This document shows, one piece after another, positions 15,044 through 26,153 of a stretch of DNA of 64,000 nt. The notes below the pieces were generated by a model. The model ran no database searches, had not been told where the DNA came from, and saw only the letters and a list, made by a program, of their open reading frames with translations. Made by a program: the position numbers and the translations under genes. This DNA is from Acidobacteriota bacterium (GTDB lineage Bacteria; Acidobacteriota; G020349885): positions 1,910,339-1,974,338 of the forward strand of contig CP070701.1 of assembly GCA_020349885.1 (NCBI GenBank), read 5' to 3'. Numbering within the stretch: the stretch's first letter is position 1; each line of letters opens with the position of its first letter.

Positions 15044-15936
15044 AAGACGCCCTTCTCGAAACCCGTATCGACGACGTGCCGCTTTTTCGGCGCGGCAAGG
15101 TGCGCGACATCTACGACCTCGGCGAGCAGCTCCTCATGGTCGCCACCGACCGCATCTCGGCCTACGACGTCATAATGCCGAACGGCATTCCCGGAAAAGG
15201 AATCGTGCTTACGCAGATGTCGCTCCTCTGGTTCGAGCAGCTGAAGGACGTCGTTAAAAATCATCTCGTAAGCGCCCAGGTTTCCGATTATCCGAAAATG
15301 CTTACACCCCACTACGACACCCTCCATCGGCGCAGCATGCTGGTTTGGAAGATGGAGCCTGTCGAGGTCGAATGCGTCGTGCGGGGCTACCTGGCGGGCT
15401 CGGGATGGAAGGATTACCAGAAAACGGGCGCGGTGTGCGGTATCGCGCTTTCCGGAGGGCTGCGCGAGGGTGAGCGCTTGGAGGAGCCGCTCTTCACGCC
15501 CGCGACCAAGGCGCACACTGGGCATGACGAGAACATTTCTTTTTCCGAGGTGGAGCGCCTCCTGGGGGCCGAGCTGGCCGAGCGCCTTCGCAGCTTGAGC
15601 ATCGAGATCTATCGCCATGCGGCAGATTATGCCTCCTCGCGCGGCTTCATTCTGGTGGATACCAAGTTTGAGTTCGGGATGCGCGACGGTGAGCTCTTTC
15701 TCATCGACGAGGCGCTCACGCCCGACTCGTCGCGCTTCTGGCGCGCCGAGGAATACCGCCCCGGGGCGGCGCTGCCGCAGAGCTTCGACAAGCAGTACGT
15801 GCGCAATTACCTGGATTCGATCGCGTTTAACCGCAAGCCGCCCGCGCCGATGCTCTCCGACGAGGTGGTGAAAAACACGCAGCGGCTCTACCTCGATGCT
15901 TACGAACAGCTCGCGGGAGAGCCCCTCTCGCTTTGA
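15040..15936 (+). CDS. purC: Phosphoribosylaminoimidazole-succinocarboxamide synthase (SAICAR synthetase)
   Basis: 298 residues, the length of the longer PurC class. It begins with the ATP-binding segment RRGKVRDIYDLGE and carries ATDRISAYDVIM, VRGYLAGSGWKDY, DTKFEFG (about 209-215) and the metal-binding LIDEALTPDSSRFW. It joins CAIR and aspartate with ATP hydrolysis in purine synthesis. The ATG overlaps the deacetylase stop by four bases. purA follows 69 bp later, so two purine genes lie together. Confidence 0.97.
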   Translation: MKDALLETRIDDVPLFRRGKVRDIYDLGEQLLMVATDRISAYDVIMPNGIPGKGIVLTQMSLLWFEQLKDVVKNHLVSAQVSDYPKMLTPHYDTLHRRSMLVWKMEPVEVECVVRGYLAGSGWKDYQKTGAVCGIALSGGLREGERLEEPLFTPATKAHTGHDENISFSEVERLLGAELAERLRSLSIEIYRHAADYASSRGFILVDTKFEFGMRDGELFLIDEALTPDSSRFWRAEEYRPGAALPQSFDKQYVRNYLDSIAFNRKPPAPMLSDEVVKNTQRLYLDAYEQLAGEPLSL

Positions 15937-16005
15937 GGGATTCTCGGAACGGATGTCTTTAAACATGATTCGCATGGCGGAAACGGCTCGGCTCGGGAGT
16001 GCCGC

Positions 16006-17298
16006 ATGAGCTATCGCTTGGCCGTTCTGGGCGGACAGTGGGGCGACGAGGGGAAGGGGAAGGTCGTGGACTGGCTGGGCGAGCATTTTAAAATTATCGT
16101 CCGCTTCAACGGGGGCGCGAACGCCGGCCACACCGTGAGCTTCGGCGGCAAGACGCACTTCTTTCACCTTATGCCCTCCGGCATGGTCCGGCCCGACCGC
16201 ACGTGCGTCATCGCGAACGGCGTCGTCATCCACCCGCCGACGCTTTTCGAGGAAATCGACCGCATCGAGGCGGCCGGGCTTTCCGTGAAGGGGCGGCTTC
16301 TGATAAGCGACCGCGCCCATCTCGTGTTTCCCTATCATCGCGCGATGGACCGACTCCGCGAGGAGTCCGCCGTGGTGCAGAAAATCGGCACGACGCAGCG
16401 CGGCATCGGCCCGGCCTACGAGGACAAGGCCGGAAGGCGCGGCGTCCGCGCCGGCGTGCTGCGCGACCTCGACGCCTTGCGGGAGCAGGTTTTTGAGAAC
16501 GTCGAGCAGGCGAACCGCCTTTTCAAACTCGCGGGCTTCGAGCCGTTTGAGGCGCAGGCGGTCTACGACGAGTACGCCGGGCACGCCGAGCGGATGCGCC
16601 CCTTCATCGCAGATACGCAGAAATTCCTGAACGACGCGAAGGAAAATACGCTCTTCGAGGGCGCCCAGGGGACGCTTCTCGACCTCGACCACGGCACGTA
16701 CCCCTACGTGACGTCTTCGAGCGCTTCCATCGGCGGAGTCGGCACGGGAACGGGCGTGAGCCCGCGCAAGATCGACGCCGTGGTCGGCGTTTTCAAGGCT
16801 TACTCCACGCGCGTGGGCGAAGGGCCTTTCCCCTCGGAGCTCAAGGACGAGACGGGAGACACCATCCGCCGCCTCGGAAAAGAGTACGGCACCACGACGG
16901 GCCGGCCGCGGCGCTGCGGCTGGCTCGACGCCGTGGCCGGGGCCTACACCGTGCGGGTCAACGGCTTCACCCAGGCGGCGCTCATGCTCCTCGATGTTCT
17001 CGACGAATTCGAGGAAATCGGCATCTGCACGGCCTACAAGTACAAAGGCTCCACCCTGAAAGACCTTCCGTCCGAAGTCCGGGTCCTCGCCGTGTGTGAG
17101 CCGGTCTTCAAGAAAGTCAAGGGATGGAAGACGAAGACGCAGGGCGCCAACAGGTTCGACGCCCTGCCGCAGGCCGCACGCGATTACGTCCGGCACATCG
17201 AGGACGCTTTCGGCTGTCCCGTGGGCCTCATCTCGACGGGGCCGGAGCGCGAATCCACTGTGGCACGCGAGACATTGAACCTTCCGGGTAGCATATAG
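16006..17298 (+). CDS. purA: Adenylosuccinate synthetase
   Basis: 430 residues. GTP-binding loop GGQWGDEGKGK (8-18), FNGGANAGHT (IMP site), KIGTTQRGIGPAYEDK, EGAQGTLLDLDHGTYPYVTSS and the C-terminal GTTTGRPRRCGWLD are all intact. It condenses IMP with aspartate using GTP, the first step to AMP. GGGAG lies about six bases before the ATG. gap begins 3 bp after the stop. Confidence 0.97.
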   Translation: MSYRLAVLGGQWGDEGKGKVVDWLGEHFKIIVRFNGGANAGHTVSFGGKTHFFHLMPSGMVRPDRTCVIANGVVIHPPTLFEEIDRIEAAGLSVKGRLLISDRAHLVFPYHRAMDRLREESAVVQKIGTTQRGIGPAYEDKAGRRGVRAGVLRDLDALREQVFENVEQANRLFKLAGFEPFEAQAVYDEYAGHAERMRPFIADTQKFLNDAKENTLFEGAQGTLLDLDHGTYPYVTSSSASIGGVGTGTGVSPRKIDAVVGVFKAYSTRVGEGPFPSELKDETGDTIRRLGKEYGTTTGRPRRCGWLDAVAGAYTVRVNGFTQAALMLLDVLDEFEEIGICTAYKYKGSTLKDLPSEVRVLAVCEPVFKKVKGWKTKTQGANRFDALPQAARDYVRHIEDAFGCPVGLISTGPERESTVARETLNLPGSI

Positions 17299-17301
17299 CA
17301 T

Positions 17302-18312
17302 ATGAAGAAAAAACGAATCGGTGTCAACGGTCTCGGGCGCATCGGGCGCTGCTTCGTCCGCATGGCGCTCGCCGAAAGCAACGTGGAAGTCGTAGTCGTC
17401 AACGATATCGCCTCGCTGGAGGAGACGGCCTACCTGCTCAAATACGATTCCGTCTACGGCGTCCTGGCCGAGGACGTCACGCAGAAAGGAGAGGCCCTCT
17501 CGATCGGCGGGCACGCCATCGCCGCGCACCGTGAAAAAACGCCCGGGGACGTGCCCTGGGGAGACTACGGCGTGGACGCGGTGCTCGACGCGACGGGCGT
17601 GTTCCACAACTCGCGCGAGGCGCTCGAAGGCTGCCTCGAAGCGGGCGCGCAGCGCGTGCTCGTCTCGGCCCCCGCGAAGGCGGCGGACCTGACCGTCGTC
17701 TACGGCGTGAATCACAAGGAGATTAGCAAAAAGCACCGCATCGTCTCGAACGCCTCGTGCACGACCAATTGCCTGGCCCCCGTGCTCAAGGTTCTCGACG
17801 AGACGTGGGGCGTCGAAAGCGCGCTCATGACCACGGTGCACTGCTACACGAGCGGCCAGGCCCTCGTGGACGCGCCCCGGGGCAAGATGCGCCGCAACCG
17901 CGCGGCGGCGCTTTCCCTGGTTCCCACCACGACGGGCGCCGGCAAGGCGATCGGCCTCGTGATGCCCTCGATGAAGGGAAAAATAGACGCCATCGCCGTG
18001 CGCGTGCCCACGGCCACGGTGTCGCTCATCGACCTGGTCGCGCTTGTGGCGAAGCCTCCCAAGGACGCCGAGACGCTCGTTTCGGCCTTGGAGAAAGCGA
18101 CGCGGGAAAAGCTGCGCGGCATTCTGGCCGTCGAGCGGGCGGAGCTCGTGTCGGTCGATTTCAAGGGCTCGACGTACTCGTCCATAGTGGACGCCCCGAT
18201 GTGCGGCACCTGCGGCCCGCAGGTCAAGGTCCTGGCGTGGTACGACAACGAGTGGGGCTACGTCGCGCGCCTCATGGACGTCATGCGCTACTGGACGGGA
18301 GCCGGGGATTAG
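17302..18312 (+). CDS. gap: Glyceraldehyde-3-phosphate dehydrogenase
   Basis: 336 residues. Rossmann NGLGRIGR (9-16), catalytic SNASCTTN with Cys near residue 153, VHCYTSGQ with the catalytic His, substrate-binding TTTGAGKAIG, and the end WYDNEWGYVARLMD are typical of phosphorylating NAD-type GAPDH. It acts in glycolysis or gluconeogenesis. It begins three bases after purA without a visible ribosome site of its own, so translational coupling to purA is likely. No other glycolytic gene is nearby. Confidence 0.96.
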   Translation: MKKKRIGVNGLGRIGRCFVRMALAESNVEVVVVNDIASLEETAYLLKYDSVYGVLAEDVTQKGEALSIGGHAIAAHREKTPGDVPWGDYGVDAVLDATGVFHNSREALEGCLEAGAQRVLVSAPAKAADLTVVYGVNHKEISKKHRIVSNASCTTNCLAPVLKVLDETWGVESALMTTVHCYTSGQALVDAPRGKMRRNRAAALSLVPTTTGAGKAIGLVMPSMKGKIDAIAVRVPTATVSLIDLVALVAKPPKDAETLVSALEKATREKLRGILAVERAELVSVDFKGSTYSSIVDAPMCGTCGPQVKVLAWYDNEWGYVARLMDVMRYWTGAGD

Positions 18313-18414
18313 ACGAAGTCCCGGAGCCCGGAATTTCGTCTCGACTCTCTGCACAATAAATGGGAGGGCCCGCGCCTGCGCGGCTTCAAAAAAATCGTCC
18401 CGTACCGCCGAAAC

Positions 18415-18443
18415 TTGACAACGTCCCTCAGGGAGGGTATGCT
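18415..18443 (+). promoter_or_regulatory. Promoter of rpsO-pnp with an inverted repeat in the spacer
   Basis: TTGACA (18415-18420), 17 bp, TATGCT (18438-18443). The spacer contains CCCTC-AGG-GAGGG, a perfect short inverted repeat that could be an operator. The predicted leader is about 35 nt. Confidence 0.8.
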
Positions 18444-18484
18444 TGCTTTCTTAAAAAGAAGAAAGAGAAAAACAAAGAAACCGA

Positions 18485-18739
18485 ATGGAAAAGAGGGAAA
18501 TTGTTGAAAAATTCGGGCGCTCGCCCGGAGACACCGGCTCCCCCGAGGTTCAGGTAGCGCTTCTTACGAAGCGCATCGAGCACATGTCCAAGCATCTGGA
18601 GGCGCACAAGAAAGACCACAGTACGCGACGGGGTCTTATGAAGCTCGTGGGGCAGCGACGGTATCTTCTGCGCTACCTCAGTTCCCGCGACCGCGGGCGG
18701 TACCAGAGCCTCATCGCGGCCCTCGGGCTGCGCAAGTAA
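18485..18739 (+). CDS. rpsO: Ribosomal protein uS15
   Basis: 84 residues with the S15 signature HSTRRGLMKLVGQRRYLLRYL. It binds the central domain of 16S rRNA early in small-subunit assembly. It is slightly shorter than the common 88-89 residues at the N-terminus (MEKREIVEKFGRSPGDTGSPEVQ). Only a weak purine-rich ribosome site precedes ATG 18485, which fits autogenous control by S15 as known in other bacteria. The rpsO-pnp order is highly conserved. Confidence 0.96.
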   Translation: MEKREIVEKFGRSPGDTGSPEVQVALLTKRIEHMSKHLEAHKKDHSTRRGLMKLVGQRRYLLRYLSSRDRGRYQSLIAALGLRK

Positions 18740-18744
18740 GCCGC

Positions 18745-18763
18745 GGGCGCCGGCGCCCTTTTT
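18745..18763 (+). terminator. Terminator-like hairpin between rpsO and pnp
   Basis: GGGCG-CCGG-CGCCC directly followed by TTTTT. The short stem and position match the attenuating terminator known between rpsO and pnp in enterobacteria, so part of the transcripts probably end here. Confidence 0.6.
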
Positions 18764-18815
18764 CACCCACCACCCCTCATCTTCCCCGACAGGACAAAAG
18801 GAGAACTGAAAAAAC

Positions 18816-21104
<2,289 letters not shown>

Positions 21105-21198
21105 GGACGCCCGCCGGGAGAGCGCGCGTTTTCAGCTTTACTAAGAATGCCGCAAACCTGATACCCGCCTTTCCTTCCCCTGCATAGCTTATCAGACG

Positions 21199-23001
21199 AT
21201 GGAACACATCCTGATTGTTTACGCCATCACGCTCTGCGCCATCGTGCTCTTTGCGCGCGGGGACCTCGTCCCTACCGACCTTACGGCGCTTCTCATCCTC
21301 CTCATGCTGGTCATGACGGGCGTGCTTTCCATCGAGGAAGGCCTTTCCGGATTCAGCCATCCGGGCACCATTTCCGTGGCGGCCATGCTGGTGCTGAGCG
21401 AGGCCGTAAACCGCACCGGGGCGCTCGACGCCCTGACGCGCCAATTGAAAGCCCTGCCCTTCGAGGGCGAGGCGGCGGCCGCCGTGGTGGTGCTTCTCGC
21501 CGCGGGCATCGTCTCGATGTTCGTCAGCAACACGGCCACGGCGCTCATCTTCATCCCCCTCGCCCTGACCCTGGCGCGCACGAAGCTCCTCGCCACCTCG
21601 CGCCTCATGCTCCCGATGTCCTACGCCATCATCCTGGCGGGCACCTGCACGCTCATCGGCAGCTCCACGAACATCGTCGTGAGCGAAATGGGGCAGCGCG
21701 ACTACGGGCTCGCGCCGCTCGGCATGTTCGAAATCACGCGCCTGGGGCTGCTCGCGTTCGGTGCGGGGTTCCTGTACTGCGTCTTGGTGGGGCGGCGGCT
21801 CCTTCCGTCGCACACGCCCGTGAAGGACATCACGGAGCGCTACGCCTTTCGCGAATACGTGGCCGAGCTCCTCGTGCCAGAGGACTCGGCCTCGGCGGGA
21901 AAAACGTTCGCCGAGGCGGGGCTGGCGGAGCGCTACAAGGTGAGTCTTCTGGGCGTCATACGCGGCATGCCGGACGGCAGCGAGCAGCGCATCTGGGGCG
22001 GCGCGCCCTACACGGCACTGGCCGCGGGCGACGTCCTCCTCGTCCACGGGGGAATTGACGAACTCCTGCTCTTCCAGCGGAACACCGGTCTGGCGAGCAA
22101 GGAGAAGGATATTTTCGAAGACCTCACCAAGGGCGAGGGCGTGCTGGCCGAGGGCGTGATCTCTCCCACGTCGGCCCTTGTGGGGCAGACGCTCAAGGAA
22201 ATCAACTTCCGCGCCCGCTACGGCGTCTTCGTGCTGGCGGTGCGCACCTTCGGCACGACCCTCCTCGACAAAATCGGCCGCGTCCGCCTCAAGGTGGGCG
22301 ACACGCTTCTCATCTACGCCCGGCGCGGCGAGCTGGAAACCCTCCGCAAGCACCCCGACTTTCTTTTCTTCGAGACCGTGACCCTTCCTCCCGTCCCCGA
22401 GCCGCGCCGGGCGCTCACGTCGGTGCTCGTGCTTGCCGGGGTTATTCTGGCGGCGGCCCTCCACGTCCTCCCGCTCGTCGTGGCGCAGCTGGTGGGCATC
22501 GCGCTCCTGGTGTTCCTGCGCGCGATGGACCTGAAGGAAATTTACAGCGCCATTCCCTGGCGCATCATCCTGATGATCGCGGGCATCATTCCCCTCGGGA
22601 TCGCGTACCAGAAGACGGGCGCGGCGGAGCTCCTGGCCAGGAGCCTGCTTCCCTTTGCCGAGGTGCTCGGCCCCCTTGCCGTCCTTTCCGTCGTCTACTG
22701 GATAGGCTCCTTTCTGGTGGAGGTCATCCAGAAGACGCCCACGGCCGTGCTCATCGTGCCGCTTGCCATGTCGGCGGCGCAGGCTGCCGGCATCAATCCC
22801 AAGGCGATGCTCGTGACGGTGCTCTTCGCCGCCTCGTCGTGCTTCGCCTCGCCCATGAGCTACCAGGTCAACGCCCTCGTGTACGGGGCGGGGCACTACC
22901 GCTTCGCCGACTACCTGCGCGCGGGCCTTCTGCTGAAGCTCCTGCTGTGGCTCGTGGTGCTCGCGGGCGTCTGGATGTTCTGGCCCCTGGAGGCGGCCTA
23001 G
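21199..23001 (+). CDS. SLC13-family permease with two RCK_C (TrkA-C) domains
   Basis: 600 residues. N-terminal membrane block (about 1-205) with the family motif SNTATALIFIPLA and GSSTNIVVSEMG, then two cytosolic TrkA-C domains (about 210-290 and 305-390), then a second membrane block (about 410-600). This is the CitT/SLC13-like layout of bacterial permeases sometimes annotated as citrate/sulfate/anion carriers; RCK_C domains bind nucleotides or small ligands and probably gate transport. The substrate is unknown. It stands alone on the plus strand, and its last four bases overlap the end of cca on the other strand. Confidence 0.88.
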   Translation: MEHILIVYAITLCAIVLFARGDLVPTDLTALLILLMLVMTGVLSIEEGLSGFSHPGTISVAAMLVLSEAVNRTGALDALTRQLKALPFEGEAAAAVVVLLAAGIVSMFVSNTATALIFIPLALTLARTKLLATSRLMLPMSYAIILAGTCTLIGSSTNIVVSEMGQRDYGLAPLGMFEITRLGLLAFGAGFLYCVLVGRRLLPSHTPVKDITERYAFREYVAELLVPEDSASAGKTFAEAGLAERYKVSLLGVIRGMPDGSEQRIWGGAPYTALAAGDVLLVHGGIDELLLFQRNTGLASKEKDIFEDLTKGEGVLAEGVISPTSALVGQTLKEINFRARYGVFVLAVRTFGTTLLDKIGRVRLKVGDTLLIYARRGELETLRKHPDFLFFETVTLPPVPEPRRALTSVLVLAGVILAAALHVLPLVVAQLVGIALLVFLRAMDLKEIYSAIPWRIILMIAGIIPLGIAYQKTGAAELLARSLLPFAEVLGPLAVLSVVYWIGSFLVEVIQKTPTAVLIVPLAMSAAQAAGINPKAMLVTVLFAASSCFASPMSYQVNALVYGAGHYRFADYLRAGLLLKLLLWLVVLAGVWMFWPLEAA

Positions 23002-24383
23002 CGGGTCTTCCGCTTGAACGTTCTTTTCACGAAGGCGCGCGCCTCGTCGGGCGTGCGGACGCGCCCCTCAAGCTGCTCCGTCTCCACGGCGGCGAGGATC
23101 TCCTTGAAGCGCGGCCCGGGCGCGTAGCCCAGGGCGATGAGGTCGCCGCCCGCAAGAAGACGCGGCGGCTTAAGGGAATCCTCCTTCGCGAACTCGCGGC
23201 GCTTTCGGAGGCAGAAGCGGTAGGCGTCGAGCTTCCCGTGCGAGGCGAGGCAGTCGATGCGGTGCAGCTCGAGGAGCAGCGTGAAGTGGGGCGCGCGCAG
23301 GAGGCGCTTGAGCGTCGAGGGGCGCATCCGGAAGACGTCGATGAACTTCAAATGGTCGCGCACGCAGGCCGCGACCGCCTCTATGTCGCGCGTCGGGAGC
23401 TTGAGCCGCCGCATGACGGCCGCGGCCATCTCGGCCCCCTGCGGGGCGTGGCCGTCGAAGCGGATGCGGCCCCGGCGCTCGCGCGGATCGGCCGGCTCGA
23501 ACGTCGGCGGCTTTCCCACGTCGTGGAGGAGCGCCGCCATCACGAGAATCCTCCGCTTCGACTCGGAGCGGAATTTCTTCGCCGTCCCGAAAATCTCTAG
23601 CATCAGGCGCGTGTGCGTGTAGACGTCGCCCTCGGGATGGAACGCCGGCGGCTGCTCGACGCCCTTCATGGAAGAAATTTCGGGAAGCACCGCTTCGAGG
23701 AGTCCGGTCTCGTCCAGGAGGTCGAGCGCCCGGTGAGGGCGCGGCCCGAGGAAGATTTTAAGAAGCTCGTCGCGGATGCGCTCGGCGCTCACCTGCACGA
23801 CCCGGGGCGCCAGGCGCTTGATGGCGGCCAGCGTCTTCGACTCCACCCGGAAGCCGAAGCGCACGGCGAAGCGCACGGCGCGCAGGAGGCGCAGTTTGTC
23901 CTCCTCGAAGCGCTCCTCGGCGCGCCCGATGGCGCGCAGGAGGCCGCGCTTCAGGTCGTCCCGCCCGCCGACGAAGTCGAGCACCCTTTTTCTCGCGGGG
24001 TCGTAAAAGAGCCCGTTCAGAGAAAAATCGCGGCGGCGGGCGTCCTCCTCGGCGGAGGTGAACCGGACGCCCTCCGGGTGGCGGCCGTCCCGGTAGGGGA
24101 GGTCGCGGCGGAACGTCGCCACCTCGAACTCCGCCCCTCCCCGGCGCACGCGCACCACGCCGAAGGCCTTCCCCACGGCGACGGTTTTCTTAAAGAGTTT
24201 CTCGACCTCGTCCGGCGTCGCGGAGGTCGCGATGTCGTACTCCTCGGGGGCGAGGCCCAGGAGCCGGTCGCGCACGCAACCGCCCGCGAAGTAGGTCTTA
24301 TAGCCCGCCCGGCGGAGGCGTGCGACGACCGCGAGGGCCTCGCGCTCGAGCGCTTTCGAAGATAATTTCCGGGAGCGCGGCAT
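22998..24383 (-). CDS. cca: CCA tRNA nucleotidyltransferase / poly(A) polymerase family protein with HD domain
   Basis: 461 residues. Class II nucleotidyltransferase head: GGCVRDRLLG (about 34-43), EYDIATSATPDEV with the metal-binding acidic pair, RRDFSLNGLFYD, then the ERAEE-type basic region EERFEEDKLRLLRAVRFAVRFGF and helical neck. An HD domain follows (LLHDVGKPPTF about 288-298). CCA-adding enzymes repair tRNA 3' ends; in lineages with split or poly(A) variants the activity can differ. Both tRNAs seen in the window encode CCA, so repair rather than synthesis is likely. A TGCTATACT box ends 7 bp before ATG 24383, although the gene also lies 22 bp behind the CaCA gene. Confidence 0.88.
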   Translation of the reverse strand: MPRSRKLSSKALEREALAVVARLRRAGYKTYFAGGCVRDRLLGLAPEEYDIATSATPDEVEKLFKKTVAVGKAFGVVRVRRGGAEFEVATFRRDLPYRDGRHPEGVRFTSAEEDARRRDFSLNGLFYDPARKRVLDFVGGRDDLKRGLLRAIGRAEERFEEDKLRLLRAVRFAVRFGFRVESKTLAAIKRLAPRVVQVSAERIRDELLKIFLGPRPHRALDLLDETGLLEAVLPEISSMKGVEQPPAFHPEGDVYTHTRLMLEIFGTAKKFRSESKRRILVMAALLHDVGKPPTFEPADPRERRGRIRFDGHAPQGAEMAAAVMRRLKLPTRDIEAVAACVRDHLKFIDVFRMRPSTLKRLLRAPHFTLLLELHRIDCLASHGKLDAYRFCLRKRREFAKEDSLKPPRLLAGGDLIALGYAPGPRFKEILAAVETEQLEGRVRTPDEARAFVKRTFKRKTR

Positions 24384-24405
24384 GCGCTCAAGTATAGCAG
24401 GCGCG

Positions 24406-25722
24406 CTACGGTTTTTCGCCCGCCGCGGGGGAGAGGGGGTGTGCGAGCGCCTTCAGGGCCTTCCACTCTCCACGGCGGAACAAAAGCGCGACGCACATAA
24501 AGCCGTAGAGCACGGAGAACGCGATGCGCACTTCCGTCGTGGGAAAAAAGAGCTGGGCCATGAAAAGCATCGCCAGTAAAAGCGCCTCTTGCAGGCCGAA
24601 GCGCAGGTTTACGAGCACCATGAGTCCAAGGAGGCTCTGCGCCGCCGTGAGGAGGATTTCCTCCCGCTGGCGGAAGTCGAGAAGCATCGGCGCCGCCGCG
24701 CCCGCGGAGATGCCGTAGACCACGGGGATCGCCCCCACGAGGAGCGTCCACTGGTTGACCTTGGCCGAAAGGAGCGCCCCGAGGCCCACGGCGGCCCTTC
24801 CGCGAAGGGCGAAGAGGATGGCGACGATGAACTCCGGCGCCTCGGAAGCAAGCGGCGCAAGCCATTGGACCAGGATGAACTCCTCGATTCCGTGCTCGCG
24901 CCCCACGCCCAGGAGCCCCTCGGCGAAGGGCTCGGCGGCGAAGAGGATGGCGGCGCCCGCGAACACGAACTGCACGACGACCATCGCGCGCCGCGGGGCC
25001 GCGGGCCACGAGGCGACGCGCCCGGCGGGGCCCTCGAGGTCGATCTCCACCATCGGCGAGCGCGCCGCCCAGTAGGCGTAGAGCACGAAGATGCCGATGA
25101 GCACGACGGCGTCGAGGAGCGAGAGCGTTCCCTTGAGGGGAATCAGAAAGGCGTAGAGCGTCGCGAGGCCGAGGGCGCCGAGCTCGATGCGGCGCGTCGG
25201 CTCGAGCGCGATCTCCCGCACGCGCCCCTTGCACCAGATCGCAAGGAGCACCGCCGGCCATCCGAGGCCGATGAGGAGGCGGTTCGCGCCCGTCATGTTC
25301 GCCGTGGCGTAGGCCGCGTAGGAAGGGTCCTTGCCGGCCACCCATGCGAAGTAGAGGTCCACGGCGTACTCGGGCAGGACGGCTATCCAGGCGAGGGCGA
25401 TCAGCGCGAGCGCCTGCGGAATGTCCTTCTGCGCAGCCTCCGCCGCCCACGAGAGGATGAACGCCGCCCCGAGGATGGCGAGGCCCGCAAGCATGGCCTG
25501 CGCCTCGTGGCCGAGGGGAACCGCCGCGGCGCGAAGGACGATCCACTGCGCCGACAAGAGCGCGGCGACGGCCAGCCACGCCCAGTCCCTCAAGCCCGCT
25601 CCGGGTCCGCCCCGACGCGGGTCGGGGCAAGTCGAAGCGGACGAGGGTCCGGGAGCCGCTGCGCCCGGGGATTTTTTCGCCTTCTTTCGCCGCTTCTTTC
25701 CCCTGCCCCGTTTTGTTGTCAT
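24406..25722 (-). CDS. CaCA-type sodium/calcium exchanger-like membrane protein
   Basis: 438 residues, about 11 hydrophobic segments. A very basic, low-complexity N-terminus (1-40) precedes them. The two inverted alpha-repeats of the CaCA family can be seen: AVLPEYAVDLYFA...ATANMTGANRLLIGLG (about 113-150) and LASEAPEFIVAILFA...LLSAKVNQWTLLVG (about 288-330), with acidic and Asn residues that coordinate cations. Likely a cation/proton or cation/sodium antiporter of the inner membrane. It lies 9 bp after the small unknown and follows two Na+/H+ antiporters, making a cation-homeostasis cluster. Confidence 0.82.
   Translation of the reverse strand: MTTKRGRGKKRRKKAKKSPGAAAPGPSSASTCPDPRRGGPGAGLRDWAWLAVAALLSAQWIVLRAAAVPLGHEAQAMLAGLAILGAAFILSWAAEAAQKDIPQALALIALAWIAVLPEYAVDLYFAWVAGKDPSYAAYATANMTGANRLLIGLGWPAVLLAIWCKGRVREIALEPTRRIELGALGLATLYAFLIPLKGTLSLLDAVVLIGIFVLYAYWAARSPMVEIDLEGPAGRVASWPAAPRRAMVVVQFVFAGAAILFAAEPFAEGLLGVGREHGIEEFILVQWLAPLASEAPEFIVAILFALRGRAAVGLGALLSAKVNQWTLLVGAIPVVYGISAGAAAPMLLDFRQREEILLTAAQSLLGLMVLVNLRFGLQEALLLAMLFMAQLFFPTTEVRIAFSVLYGFMCVALLFRRGEWKALKALAHPLSPAAGEKP
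25609..25628. repeat. Dispersed palindrome GCCCCGAC-GCGG-GTCGGGGC
   Basis: Perfect 8-bp stem inside the N-terminal low-complexity codons of the CaCA gene (encoding CPDPRRGG). Same class as 57727-57746. Confidence 0.55.
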
Positions 25723-25731
25723 GGGTGCAGC

Positions 25732-26130
25732 TTACTTCGAGCGCTTCTTCTTCGAGGCCCGCTTGGCCCGGAGTTCCGCGACGGACTTCCTCAGCTCGTT
25801 GAGGAATTTATTCTTGCCCGCCCCGGAGGGGACGGCGCCGAGCAAGGACTTGTGGACTTCTCGGGCAAAAAGGGAAAAACCTCCGAGGAGCAATTCTTCC
25901 AAGTCCACGTCCTCCGAGTCGCAGGAAAAGACCAGCGTGCGGGTCTCCTCGGTGGTCCTCTCCTCCACGAGCGAGACGAGGCGCTTCTCTTTGCCGAACT
26001 CGAAAATGGAATTTCCCTCGATCTGCCGGACCTTCAGCCTTTCCTCGAACCTCGATTTTTTCAGGTAGCGGCGGAGGCTCGCAATGAGAAGTGCGGATCG
26101 CTCTTCGCTGAGTTCGAATCGAATTTCCAT
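25732..26130 (-). CDS. Small conserved-type protein of unknown function
   Basis: 132 residues from ATG 26130, with AGAGGA about ten bases upstream. The frame extends upstream but overlaps the antiporter gene. The sequence is charged, has no signal or membrane segment, and looks like an alpha/beta domain (MEIRFELSEERSALLIASLRRYL...) with a lysine-rich end (RAKRASKKKRSK). It sits 23 bp after an antiporter and 9 bp before the CaCA gene, so it is in the ion-transport operon. I do not recognise the family. Confidence 0.65.
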   Translation of the reverse strand: MEIRFELSEERSALLIASLRRYLKKSRFEERLKVRQIEGNSIFEFGKEKRLVSLVEERTTEETRTLVFSCDSEDVDLEELLLGGFSLFAREVHKSLLGAVPSGAGKNKFLNELRKSVAELRAKRASKKKRSK

Positions 26131-26153
26131 GGGGTATCTTTCCTCTTGCTGGT

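Noticed and set aside
14971-18354. Antisense open frame of about 1127 codons opposite purC, purA and gap
   Set aside because: It mirrors three certain genes. High GC and the codon bias of the true strand remove stops on the opposite strand; the translation is a His/Arg/Val-rich shadow with no domain.
18360-18395. Terminator after gap (CCGCG-CCTG-CGCGG followed by A-rich sequence)
   Set aside because: The run after the stem is A, not T, on the plus strand, so it would only serve the minus strand, where no gene ends.
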